Notes under the pieces: model-generated
The model's input: only the letters and a program-made list of their open reading frames with translations
Databases searched by the model: none
What the model was told of the DNA's origin: nothing
Shown here: positions 8,562 through 18,500 of the stretch, piece after piece
Numbering within the stretch: position 1 is the stretch's first letter
Layout of the letters: each line of letters begins with the position of its first letter
Program-made: the position numbers and the translations under genes
NCBI GenBank assembly: GCA_016200585.1
Contig: JACQEN010000327.1
Coordinates: 1-34,857, forward strand
Reading direction: 5' to 3'
Source: Deltaproteobacteria bacterium
Lineage (GTDB): Bacteria; Desulfobacterota; Binatia; HRBIN30
DNA: 34,857 nt

Positions 8562-9311
8562 TCAAATTCGAGCGTGCCCTAATTCTCCGCGCGCCAATTC
8601 GGCTCGGATGCGTCGTGCCCGGCGGCGGATCGCAAACAACTCCGTGTAGGCTTCGAGGCCGCTCCAAAAGCTCACCGTCGACGCCGGTGAGTTGGACCAG
8701 ACCACCGGTGCATCGCCGACCTTGCGCCCCATAGCCATTGCCAGTGCCACCAGCTCTACGTCGAAGGCGAAACGATCGATCTTCATTTGTTCGAGGACCG
8801 GGCGCATCGATTCGCGCCGGAAAAGCTTGAAGCCACATTGGGTGTCGTGGAACGGCACGCCGACGATCAAGCGGACGCAGACGTTGAAGAATTTGCCGGC
8901 GATCTCACGAGCGAAATGCTGGTGCTGGCGAATTTCGGAACCGGCGTGAGCGCGGCTGCCGATGACGAGGTCGTATCCTTGCTCCATGAACGGCAGCATC
9001 TTGTCGATGTCTTCCACGGGTGTCGAGAGGTCGGCGTCGGAGAACAACACCACCTCGCCGACGGCTCGGCCCGCCCCGTAGCGCACGGCGAAGCCCTTGC
9101 CGCGGTTGCCCCCGTAGCTCAGCACACTCAGCTGGTGACGGTTCCCGAAGGTGCGGCGCACGACGTCGGAGGTGTCGTCGCTGCTGCCGTCATCGACGAC
9201 GATGACCTCGAAGTCGGGATGGTGTTCCTGCATGAAGGCGAAGATCCGCTGCAACGAGGGCAGGATGCGCAACGCCTCGTTGTAGGCGGGGAGTACGATC
9301 GAGATCTTCAT
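8562..9311 (-). CDS. family 2 glycosyltransferase, Alg5-like (dolichyl/polyprenyl-phosphate glucosyltransferase type)
   Basis: This 249-residue GT-A glycosyltransferase opens with ISIVLPAYNEALRILPSLQR, has EVIVVDDGSSDDT near residue 35, and then NRGKGFAVRYGAGRAVGEVV. That last block and FSDADLSTPVEDI (the DxD metal site) are diagnostic of the Alg5/DPG synthase branch. FHDTQCGFKLFRRE and FAFDVELVALA follow. The family transfers glucose from UDP-glucose to polyprenyl phosphate on the cytoplasmic face. It has no Alg5-like N-terminal membrane anchor. The ATG at 9311 is divergent from the Agl23-NHL gene at 9407, sharing a 95-base gap with a promoter-like signal on the plus strand. The GT-C gene at 5808-8450 follows on the same strand, a natural pairing of donor synthase and transferase. 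Confidence 0.87.
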   Translation of the reverse strand: MKISIVLPAYNEALRILPSLQRIFAFMQEHHPDFEVIVVDDGSSDDTSDVVRRTFGNRHQLSVLSYGGNRGKGFAVRYGAGRAVGEVVLFSDADLSTPVEDIDKMLPFMEQGYDLVIGSRAHAGSEIRQHQHFAREIAGKFFNVCVRLIVGVPFHDTQCGFKLFRRESMRPVLEQMKIDRFAFDVELVALAMAMGRKVGDAPVVWSNSPASTVSFWSGLEAYTELFAIRRRARRIRAELARGELGHARI

Positions 9312-9330
9312 GCGTTGGGCGGAGCGTTAG

Positions 9331-9359
9331 TTGACAAGGCGGAGGGTGGCATATACACA
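9331..9359 (+). promoter_or_regulatory. candidate sigma-70-type promoter for the Agl23-NHL gene
   Basis: TTGACA at 9331-9336 is a perfect -35 match in otherwise GC-rich DNA. Possible -10 boxes follow: TATACA at 9352 (15-base spacer) or TACACA at 9354 (17-base spacer). Either would give a leader of about 40 bases before the ATG at 9407. Confidence 0.45.
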
Positions 9360-9406
9360 CTAGCGGCTTTACAGCCCCAAATTGATTCACGAATGTCCCG
9401 GTCCCT

Positions 9407-12163
9407 ATGGCAGAGAGAGAGCCCGTTCGCAACCTGAGCGATTCCGCTCCCGCATCGTTGGGCTCGGCGTCGTCCGCTAGTGCGTTGGACCGTCCCATCG
9501 TCGGCAACCTGACGCTGGAGAAGTGCCTCTACATCGCCATCTTTCTGATCGCGGCGTTCAACCGCCTGTACGTTCTTGGCGATCGGCCGTTCCATCACGA
9601 CGAGTCGATCCACGCCTTCTTCTCGTGGAAGATCGATGACGAAGGCATTGCCAGTTACAAGTACGACCCGGTCTACCACGGGCCGGTGCTGTACTACGCC
9701 AGCGCTCTGGTGATGAAGCTTTTCGGTGACTCGGATTTCACCGCGCGTCTGAGTGCCGTGTTCTTCGGTTTTGGAATTCTTGCCTTTGCCTGGCCGTTGC
9801 GGCGCTACCTCGGGCGCTGGCCGGCCCTCATGTTCTTGGCGTTGGCGACATTGTCGCCGGCGCTGACGTACTTCACGCGCTTCATCCGCCACGACGTCTT
9901 CGTCGGGCTCGGCAACCTTACCGCGGTCTATTTTGCCTTCCGCTACGCCGAAACACGCAAACCGCTGCATCTGTACTTCAGCTCTGCCGGATTGGCGATC
10001 GCCTTCTGCAACAAGGAGGACATGTACGCCCTCGGTCCGGTGATGGTGCTGAGCCTGGTGCTGATGCTGGTTTGGGAAGTGCTCTATGCCAAGGATTGGC
10101 GCAGCCAGCTCAAGTCGACGTGGGGCGAGGCCACCGGGTTCCTCAAGAGCGCGGCAATTCCGATCACCACCAGTGTGATCATCTTCCTGGTAATTTGTCT
10201 GTTCTTCTACACCTCGTTGTTCACGCACCGCGAGAATTGGAATCCGGTGAGCCCGGCGTTGAAGTACTGGTGGGGGCAGCACGAGATCAAGCGTATCGGC
10301 GGTCCCTGGTACTACTACTTCCCGCAGTTGGTCGCCTACGAACCGTTGATCTTCTTCCCGGCGCTGCTGCTGATGTTCCTGCCACTGAGCACGCCGCGCC
10401 AGGGCGAGGCGCGGTCGACGGTTGTCATGTGGTATCTCACCATCGCGGCGTTTGCCGGCTTCGTCGGCTGTTTATTCTACGACCTTCATACCGCCGGCGT
10501 CGTCATCCTCGCACCGCTGGGTTTGGCTGGCTTGACGTTGATGCGTCGCTGGATGCCAAGTCGTTTCATTCGGTTCCTGTGTATCTGGACCATCGGTTGT
10601 TTCGGGTTCTACAGCTGGGCACAAGAAAAAGTTCCGTGGCTGCTGTTCCCCATCTTGCTGCCCACCGTGCTGTTGGCAGGGATTTGGTTCGGCGAGCGCA
10701 TCGAAAAGGGGACGTTCCGCCGTCCGCTGCCGATTGTCGCAACCGCCGCGGTCGGCGCTCTGACCCTGTGGGTATTGGTCGCCTGTAACTTCCTCTACTC
10801 AGCCCCACGGCCGGCCGAAATACCAGGGCCGCGTCATGCCGAGCTCGTCGCCTACGTACAATCGACCTACGACGTCCACATGGTGATGGACCGCATCCGT
10901 CAGGTCGGCAAAGCCTTGGGCACCGGCGAGAAGACCCGCCTCGCCGTTTCGGGCAACGCCACCTGGCCGTTGAGCTGGTACCTGCGCCACTATCCGGTGA
11001 ACTGGGCGGCCGATGTGCGCAATGTCGACACACCCGTGGTCGTCATCGACAAGGAAGCAACCAACGCCCTCGACAAGGCGCTCGCCGACAAATACGAGAA
11101 GGTGCCGTTCGAAATCCGCGGCTGGTGGGAGCCCGACGTCAAGCTGTTGAACGTCACCAGCGCTGTGAAATGGATGCTGACCCGTGAAGCCTTCAGCGGC
11201 GTCGGTTCAAGCGACGCCGTGATGTACGTTCTCAAAGACCTCAAAGCGGGCGAGACGATCGGACCGATCGCGGTGAACCCCCCACCCGCACCACGCGGTT
11301 ACCAACAGGCGCCGTCGCTCGAGAAACCGGTCGCCGTTTGGGGCAGCAAAGGTAGCGCTGCCGGCGAGTTCAACGAACCGCGCGACCTCGATGTCGACGC
11401 CGGTGGCAACGTCTACGTCGTCGACAGCAAAAACAACCGTGTGCAAAAGCTGTCGCCGCAAGGTACGCCGTTGCTGGCTTGGGGCAAGGAAGGCAGCGAA
11501 GCCGGCGACTTCAAGGATCCGTGCGGCATCGCCCTCGGGCCCGACGGCTCGGTCTACGTCGCCGATACTTGGAACCATCGCATCCAGAAGTTCGACTCCA
11601 ACGGCAAGTTCCTGCTCGAGTGGCGTGAGCAGACCAGTGGCTTCTGGGGCCCGCGTGCGATCGCCGTATCTCCGGACGGCCAGTACGTCTACGTCACCGA
11701 CACCGGCAACAAGCGGATCGTGCGCTTCGATTCGTCCGGCAAACAGCTCAACCTGTGGGGCCACGAAGGATCGAAACCGGGCGAGTTGATCGAGCCGGTC
11801 GGACTCGCCGTCGACAAGGAAGGGCAGGTCCACGTCGCCGATACCGGCAATCACCGCATTCATGTTTTCACCCCCGACGGTACCTTCGTCCGCGAGCACA
11901 TGCTCAACGGCGTCGAAGAGTTCTATACCGAGCCGTATATCGCCATGCTCGGCGATGATCTGGTGATTACCGACTCGTACTCGCATCGCTGCGCGCGTTA
12001 TGGCAAGGACGGCAACCTCGTCTTCTCATGGGGGAAGACGGGTAGCGGCCCGGGCGATTTCAATCGCCCGATCGGTATCGCCGTCGATGCCCAAGGTTCA
12101 GTGTACGTCTCCGATACGATGAACAATCGGATTCAGAAGTTCACACTGCCGCCACCGAAGTAA
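9407..12163 (+). CDS. Agl23-like GT-C membrane protein fused to a six-repeat NHL propeller
   Basis: This 918-residue protein has two parts. Residues 40 to about 470 form a polytopic membrane domain that matches the Agl23-like (TIGR03663) branch of the PMT superfamily. It has the loop motif DRPFHHDESIHAFF with Asp65-Glu66, then YHGPVLYYASALVMKLFG and the RFIRHDVFVGLGNL block. A soluble linker of about 160 residues follows. Residues 640-918 hold six NHL repeats of about 45 residues, each with the D-x-x-N-x-R-I-[QVH] strand signature (for example ADTWNHRIQKFDSNG, TDTGNKRIVRFDSSG, ADTGNHRIHVFTPDG); repeat five is degenerate. Six repeats are enough for a closed propeller. The topology predicts an extracytoplasmic propeller, perhaps a scaffold that presents acceptor protein to the transferase. 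The start codon at 9407 has only a weak ribosome site. A decayed NHL fragment resembling this gene lies at 18675-18755. Confidence 0.85.
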   Translation: MAEREPVRNLSDSAPASLGSASSASALDRPIVGNLTLEKCLYIAIFLIAAFNRLYVLGDRPFHHDESIHAFFSWKIDDEGIASYKYDPVYHGPVLYYASALVMKLFGDSDFTARLSAVFFGFGILAFAWPLRRYLGRWPALMFLALATLSPALTYFTRFIRHDVFVGLGNLTAVYFAFRYAETRKPLHLYFSSAGLAIAFCNKEDMYALGPVMVLSLVLMLVWEVLYAKDWRSQLKSTWGEATGFLKSAAIPITTSVIIFLVICLFFYTSLFTHRENWNPVSPALKYWWGQHEIKRIGGPWYYYFPQLVAYEPLIFFPALLLMFLPLSTPRQGEARSTVVMWYLTIAAFAGFVGCLFYDLHTAGVVILAPLGLAGLTLMRRWMPSRFIRFLCIWTIGCFGFYSWAQEKVPWLLFPILLPTVLLAGIWFGERIEKGTFRRPLPIVATAAVGALTLWVLVACNFLYSAPRPAEIPGPRHAELVAYVQSTYDVHMVMDRIRQVGKALGTGEKTRLAVSGNATWPLSWYLRHYPVNWAADVRNVDTPVVVIDKEATNALDKALADKYEKVPFEIRGWWEPDVKLLNVTSAVKWMLTREAFSGVGSSDAVMYVLKDLKAGETIGPIAVNPPPAPRGYQQAPSLEKPVAVWGSKGSAAGEFNEPRDLDVDAGGNVYVVDSKNNRVQKLSPQGTPLLAWGKEGSEAGDFKDPCGIALGPDGSVYVADTWNHRIQKFDSNGKFLLEWREQTSGFWGPRAIAVSPDGQYVYVTDTGNKRIVRFDSSGKQLNLWGHEGSKPGELIEPVGLAVDKEGQVHVADTGNHRIHVFTPDGTFVREHMLNGVEEFYTEPYIAMLGDDLVITDSYSHRCARYGKDGNLVFSWGKTGSGPGDFNRPIGIAVDAQGSVYVSDTMNNRIQKFTLPPPK

Positions 12164-12213
12164 CTTTCAGGTCGCCGCGCTTCAGGCTGATGGAGACTTA
12201 AGCCATTGGTGCG

Positions 12214-12490
12214 CACACCATCGGGCGATGTTGCTCGCCAAAGACGGGGCGGAGCTATCTTGGAACCAAGCCGTCGAAGAAGATCGCGCTTGTGTGGCGA
12301 GATCAGCGAGATCACGGAGCGGCGATAGGGGTTTATCGACACCGAGGAACCAGTAGCGAGAATCAACCGCAAGCTAGAAGGCTGGTCGAACTACTTCCGA
12401 ATCGGGCCGGTGACGTCCGCATTGTGCAGCCGGCTTCACACTGTGCAGCACTCTGCACAGATATCGCAACGCAACCTTCCTGAAGCGTAA
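12214..12490 (+). pseudogene. decayed group II intron reverse transcriptase/maturase, C-terminal remnant
   Basis: The 433-base gap between the NHL gene and the giant protein encodes, in broken frames, the end of a group II intron-encoded protein. One frame from 12214 reads TIGRCCSPKTGRSYLGTKP and then SKK, the end of the reverse-transcriptase region. Near 12282 the reading shifts to the next frame, continuing LCGEISEITERR, a TAG stop at 12326-12328, and then INRKLEGWSNYFRIGPV at 12362-12412. The last string is the conserved core of the maturase (GIIM/X) domain. After that the match fades and the frame ends at 12490. The N-terminal three quarters, the RT active site and a recognisable domain V are missing. 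This is a relic with at least one frameshift and one nonsense change, and cannot be active. Confidence 0.82.
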
Positions 12491-12586
12491 CGCCTGCGAG
12501 CCGCGGCACTCCTCTTGCACTTCCGACCGTCGGGTTCAGGCCGAGTTTGGAGACCGGCTCGGCGATGAAGAACGATATTCATGGTT

Positions 12587-12592
12587 GGAGGA
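12587..12592 (+). promoter_or_regulatory. ribosome binding site that fixes the start of the giant gene
   Basis: GGAGGA ends four bases before the GTG at 12597. The open frame extends to a TTG at 12585, but that codon precedes the site. Only the GTG has a properly placed Shine-Dalgarno match, and it yields a normal signal peptide with a basic n-region. Confidence 0.6.
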
Positions 12593-12596
12593 ATGG

Positions 12597-15500
12597 GTGC
12601 GACTTAGGGTGATTCGCGTCGAATCGTTTATCCTCAGCATGGCGCTGTGCGCGGCCGCGTCGCAATCGGTTGAAGCGGCGTGCAATATCATTCCGGGCAC
12701 CACGCAATCGTTTCGCGGCGCTCTGGGCAGCATCGATCGTCCGTTTGCCGGTCCGGGCGACATTCTCGAACTGCATCTCAACCCCTGTGATCAGGGTGCA
12801 CGCGGATTCGGAGCAGCTGCTGCCGGCAATGTCGTGACCTTGGTGTTTACCCCTTCCGGCGGTCCGCGCAACGTCGTCATCCTGGCGCGCAATTGTGCGG
12901 CCCTGGAATCGAAACGGCTGGCCTGCGCGGCTTCCTCTGGGGTGGCGAGCGCCAAATGTATTTCCGCCAATCGCAGCGGACAGCCTTTCGATCTTGCGGT
13001 GGGCACGGTCGACGGCGTTCGCCGTCTGCGCGTGCGTGTTCCGACCCTGGCGCGTCTCGGCAGTATCGACGGTATTCCCGAGCATACGTTGGCCGGGCCC
13101 GCAGCCATTGCCGTCAGCGCCGCGGCGAGCCCCGATCCGCTGCCCTGCGATTTGGGATCCGCTCCGTGTACCGGTCACAACGGAGTCCTGGCTTGCGTCG
13201 ATTCTCTCTATGCTGTCGACGGCACCTGCGGAACCGCTCCCAACCCAACGTTCAGCCACTTCACCTTTTTGCCCGTTGCCAACGACTATCAGGCGCTGTG
13301 TACCGATCCTCATCCGCCGTGCAACGGCAACGCCAACGAAGCGCGCTTCACCATCGATGCCGACGGCAACGCTCTCCTGCCGATGGACTGGCGCGGCATT
13401 CTGCTCGGCGAGGGTGTGCCCATCGCGCGACAACTGCGCGGCGGCAGCAGCATCGACGCCAGCCTCATGCTGCACGCTCCCATCCACATCCCGAGCAATG
13501 CGTTTCTGCATTCGTACTCACCCGAGGGTGGATTGTTGCCGCCGATTTTTGATCCGCAACATGACCCAACGCCGTCGAGCGAGTCGATCTTGTTCGGGAC
13601 CGCCGACGCACCGATAACCATCCTTCGCGTTGCCCGCCGCAGCCCTTCGTTCACACAATGCAACGGCGGCAGCAATGACGGCTTGCCATGTGTCGACGCC
13701 AATGATTGCCCGGCCGGGACCTGTGGCAGCGGACGCTGCGTCGGCGGGCCCAGCAATAGCAATCCATGTGCAACAGACGATGCGTGTCCGGGCGGGCAAT
13801 GCGGACCGGCTCTGTTCGACTTCAGTACGCGTTTGGCGTCGGGCGTTGGACCGATTGTCGTACCCCGCACCGCTTTCAGCGCCGTTGCCAAGGATCCGGT
13901 GCCCCTCGACGGCTTGAGTCAGACGCCGGACCTGCTGGCCTGCGTTCTGTCGGAACCGATCAACCACTCCGACCTCAACGGTGATGGCGATGTCACCGAC
14001 GACGTCTTGTTGCTACGCGATCGTCACACCGGCTTGGTGCAGGAAACCGGATCCGCAGGCGCTTCCGGACGAGCCGTCGTCCGCATTCAGCAACCGCCGT
14101 TCAGTTTCCCCGCGCTCGCCGCCGAGCACAATGTCGTGGCTTTTCTCGAACCCGAATCCTTGCAAGGCGACTGCACGGCAGTGCCCGCTGCCTGCATTGC
14201 CAATACCGACAAGAATGCCGACGGCGACAACTCCGACACCATTCTGCGGGTTTTCCGAATCGATTCCGGTGGAACCAGCGATGTGCTGGCAAGCAGGAAC
14301 ATCGGCGTCGACGCCGCGCCGCTGGTGAATGGACGAAGCCTGGCGGTGTCCGACGGCTTGGTGTTCGTTCGCAAGCCGGAAGCGGCGGACGCTCACCGGA
14401 CGACCGTACGAATCAGTTCGGCCGCCGACGGTACGCCGACGGACGGTGATTCGAATGGGCCGGTACTCTCGGCAAACGGTCGCTACGTCGCATTCCGCAG
14501 CTACGCTTCCAATCTGGTCGCCGACGACACCAATGCCACCGGCGATATCTTCGTTCGCGATCGTGATGCCGACGGCAACGGCGTCTTCGATGAGGTTGGT
14601 GCCGGACGGACGGCCACCGTGCGGGTGAGCGTGGCCTCCGACGGCACGCAGGCGAACGGCGATTCATCGACCCTCGCCTCGTTGTTCGGAACGGCCATCT
14701 CGGCAGACGGCCGCTTCGTTGCATTTCAGAGTTACGCGACCAATCTCGTGCCCGACGATACAAATGATGCCTTCGACGTCTTCGTCCACGATCGCGACGC
14801 CGATGGCAACGGTGTCTTCGACGAGACCTTGCCGGGGCGCACGGCAACGGTGCGCGTGAATGTCGCTTCCGACGGCACGCAGGCGGACAGTAGCTTCCCT
14901 TCTTTTTCGGCTGGCCCCAGCCTTTCTGCCGACGGCCGCTTCGTTGCTTTCCAAAGCCTGGCGACCAACCTGGTGGCGAACGACACCAATATGCGATTCG
15001 ACATCTTCGTTCATGACCGGGACAAGGACGGCAACGGTATCTTTGATGAACCCGGCGTCGGCAAGACCGCGACTGTATGCGTCAGCCTCGCGCCGGATGG
15101 AACGTCCGAACAAGGTGGTGACTCCTTCAGCCCAAATATCTCGGCCGACGGGCGTTTCGTGACTTTCGCGAGCGATGCCAACAATCTGGTCGCCAACGAT
15201 ACGAACGGAGCTGGCGATGTTTTCGTTCATGATCGCGACTTGGATCGTAACGGCATCTTCGATGAGCCCGGTGCCGGGAAAACGGCGACGGTGCGGGTCA
15301 GTATGGCGGTGGACGGTTCACAGACCAACGACCGTTCCTACGATCCCGTCGTTTCTGCGGACGGACGCTTCGTGGCCTTTGCCAGTTACGCGACCAACCT
15401 GGTCGCCGGTTCGCGCGATCCCAGTGGGGTGTTCGTGCGTGACCGCGATGCTGATGGCAACGGGATCTTTGATGAAGTCGGTCTGGGAAAAACCTCGACC

Positions 15501-18500
15501 CGACGCGTCAGCGGCGCCGTGGACGGCACGCCCGACAACTTCACGCCGATGGGCGGTTCGGGCACGCCCTCGCTCTCCGGCGACGGGCGCTGGGTGACCT
15601 TCTTGGCTTTGTCCACCAACATCGTTCCGGGCGACAACAACGATGCCAGGGATGTGTTCGTCCACGACCGGCTGACGGGAATGGTCGAGCGCTCCAGCCT
15701 CGCTGCGGACGGCGCCGAAGGCAACGGCAACTCGCCTTTCATGTACCTCCCGGCGCCGGCGATTTCCGGCGACGGTCGCTTCGTCGCCTTCGATAGCGAT
15801 GCGACCAATCTGGTGCCCGGCGATACCAATGCAGCCACCGATGTTTTTGTTCGTGAGATCGGCCCAGGCGCGAACTGCGGCAATGCGGTCGTCGATGTCG
15901 GCGAGGACTGCGATCCGCCGGGCTCGCCAAGCTGCGGGGCAGGGCAGGCCTGCAGCTACACTTGCCAATGCAATGATCTCACCCAGGACGGCAAGGTCGA
16001 CGCCAACGTGCTGCAGGTCGTCGATGCGAGCAACGGGACGATCACCAATCTTTGCCCGGCCGGAGCGGTTGCTGTCGCCAACGGTGCGGCGGCATTTCTG
16101 CGACCCGAGGCTTCCGGTGGCGCGATCGGATGTCCCGGCGGTGCGGGAGTCGATCCGGCCGACCTGAACAATGACGGTGATCTCACAGACGACGTGGTGC
16201 ACTTCTGGTCGCGCGCCACCGGTGTCCAGAATCTCGCGCTCGCGGCCTCGAGCATCGCCTTGTCCGACAATCTGCTGGGCGCAATTGCCGCGGATCCCGG
16301 TCACCAACTGTTCGTACATCCCGCCGGCAGCGGAACGTGGACGAACGTCGGGCAGGCCGCAGACTATGTCGATGTCGCGGGTTCTGTCGCCGCCTTCATC
16401 ACACCGGAATCGATTCAGGCAACGCACCTCAACGGCGACAGCGATACCAATGACCGAGTCGTGCAACTCTTCTATGCTGACTCGTCGGAGCTGAAGAATA
16501 TCGGCCAGACGGCGGAGGAACTGGTGCTCAACGGCGATCTGATGGCATTTCGCAGCCACGAGGCGGACCGCTGCGGCGTGCCGGTAACCTCTGCCAACTG
16601 CCGCCAGGGCAACCTGCCTGCCGGCTGCTCGGTGTCGCAATGCGATCTCAACGGCGACGGAGACTGCTGCGACGACGTCTTGCAGGTCTACGATGTGAGC
16701 AAGCGGCGACTGCTGAACACCGGGCAAGCTGTGACCCCATGCCGCCTCGAGGCCTGCGACCCTCATTTCCCGTATCGTGTTCTCAACGATACGGTGAAGT
16801 TCCTGACCCTCGAAAGCGATCAGAGCGAGGACCTCAACGACAACGGCACGACCGCCGATCTGGTCCTGCAGACTTTCAACGTCCGCATGGCCGAGCAGGG
16901 CTTCGCCCCACTCGCCGTCCGCATGAGCAGCACCAAGCGCTTCGCCCGCACCGTGGCCAAGGCGGGAATCGTTCAAGCGCAACCGCTGACGGCGACGGCT
17001 GCGGTTGCCGCGGGCATTTGTACCGACACCGGACAGGCCTGCGCCAACGATGCTGCTTGTCCGGCCGGTACCTGTTTCGTTCCACCGGGTGGGTGCGTCC
17101 TCGACCTCGGCACCGGCTGTGATCCGCACGTTGGCGGCAGCTGCCGCGACGGGCAGTTCTGTCAGCCGGTGTTGGAATATCCCGGCGGTGGCACCTGTCG
17201 GCAGATCGTCGGCAGTTGCGTAAGCCAGGCGGACTGCCCCGCCGCAACGGTTTGCAACGACGCCAGCCAGACCTTCGAGCGGCTCGTCGCGCCGCTTTCC
17301 GAGCGCAGCACGCAAGGGGAGCTGTTCATCGGAGCCGGACGCTGCATCGAGAATACCGGTCAAGGGTGCGTCGCGAACGGCGATTGCACGAGTCCAGAGT
17401 TCTGCCAAGACGGCGCCTGCCAACGGGCCCACGGAACCTGCAAGACCAGCGCGGACTGCGGCCAGGGAGCGCTGTGCCGCAAGGACCTGCTTGCGTCGGG
17501 AGCCGCGGACTCCGACGGTGACGAGATCCCTGATCCGTTCGACAATTGCCCACTGATCTGGAATGTCCTGCAGGAAGACACGGACAAGGATGGAGTAGGT
17601 GACTACTGCGACCTTCAGACTTGTGGGGACGGTGTGCTCCAGCCGGGTGAGATATGCGACGACGGCAATGTCGTGAGCGGCGACGGCTGCGACGTCAACT
17701 GTACGCCGACGGCTTGCGGTAACGGCGTCGTTACCGCCGGCGAGCAGTGCGACGACGGCAACAATGCCGCCGGCGATTGCTGCTCTCCCGACTGCCAGAA
17801 AGTGCTGGCGGACGGCAGCTCCTGCGAAGACGGTGTGTTCTGCAACGGCACCGACACCTGCGACGCTGGTTTGTGCGTGCATCTTTTCCCGCCCTGTCCC
17901 AGCTCCGATTCCTGCAGTTTCCTGTGTGACGAAGCGACGCGCACCTGCGCCGCGACTGCGTGCGACGCCCTGATTCCCGGCGGCGGCAGCCCGATACGTC
18001 GCGAGTGCATGGCCGAATGGTTCACCGAGCCGTCGCCGCCGCCCGGCCGCAAAGGTTGGCCGCGCAATCGTCTGGAGTGTCGCGACGGCGATGCGTCGTG
18101 CGATTTTGGTCCGTCGGGCGACGGGATGTGCGACTTCCAGGTGGCTCTGTGCCTCAATGCCGACGATCCGAATCTGAGTTGCACCCCGTCGGATGTTCGC
18201 GAAGTGCGGCTGTTGAGACCGGGTATCCGTGCCAGCGGTTTGGACGCTTCCAATCGCAGTGCCCTCGAGGACGCTCTGCGCGGTATCGGCGCACGTATCC
18301 AGGGCATTTGCTTGGGGCATACCGCCGGACGATCTTGCGGCGCGAACGCGGATTGCGATTCCGCGCCCGCAGTCGGTGACGGCTTGTGCCAGAATACGGC
18401 TGCTTTCGAGCCTTCCCTTTCAACTCAACGTTGTACGGGCCTTGCCGATATCGCCGTCCCGCTGCGCAACAACGGCAGACGGGCCGGGGTCAGAAAGCTG

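Noticed and set aside
12495..12540. Possible group II intron domain V after the maturase relic (GAGCCG...GGGTTC)
   Set aside because: The spacing is about 40 bases instead of 34 and the catalytic triad and bulge context are not recognisable, so it is not claimed.
15318..18320. A 1000-codon open frame on the minus strand opposite the giant gene
   Set aside because: It mirrors a gene rich in GC-biased codons, has no recognisable domain, and the plus-strand frame has clear repeats and a signal peptide. Treated as an antisense shadow.
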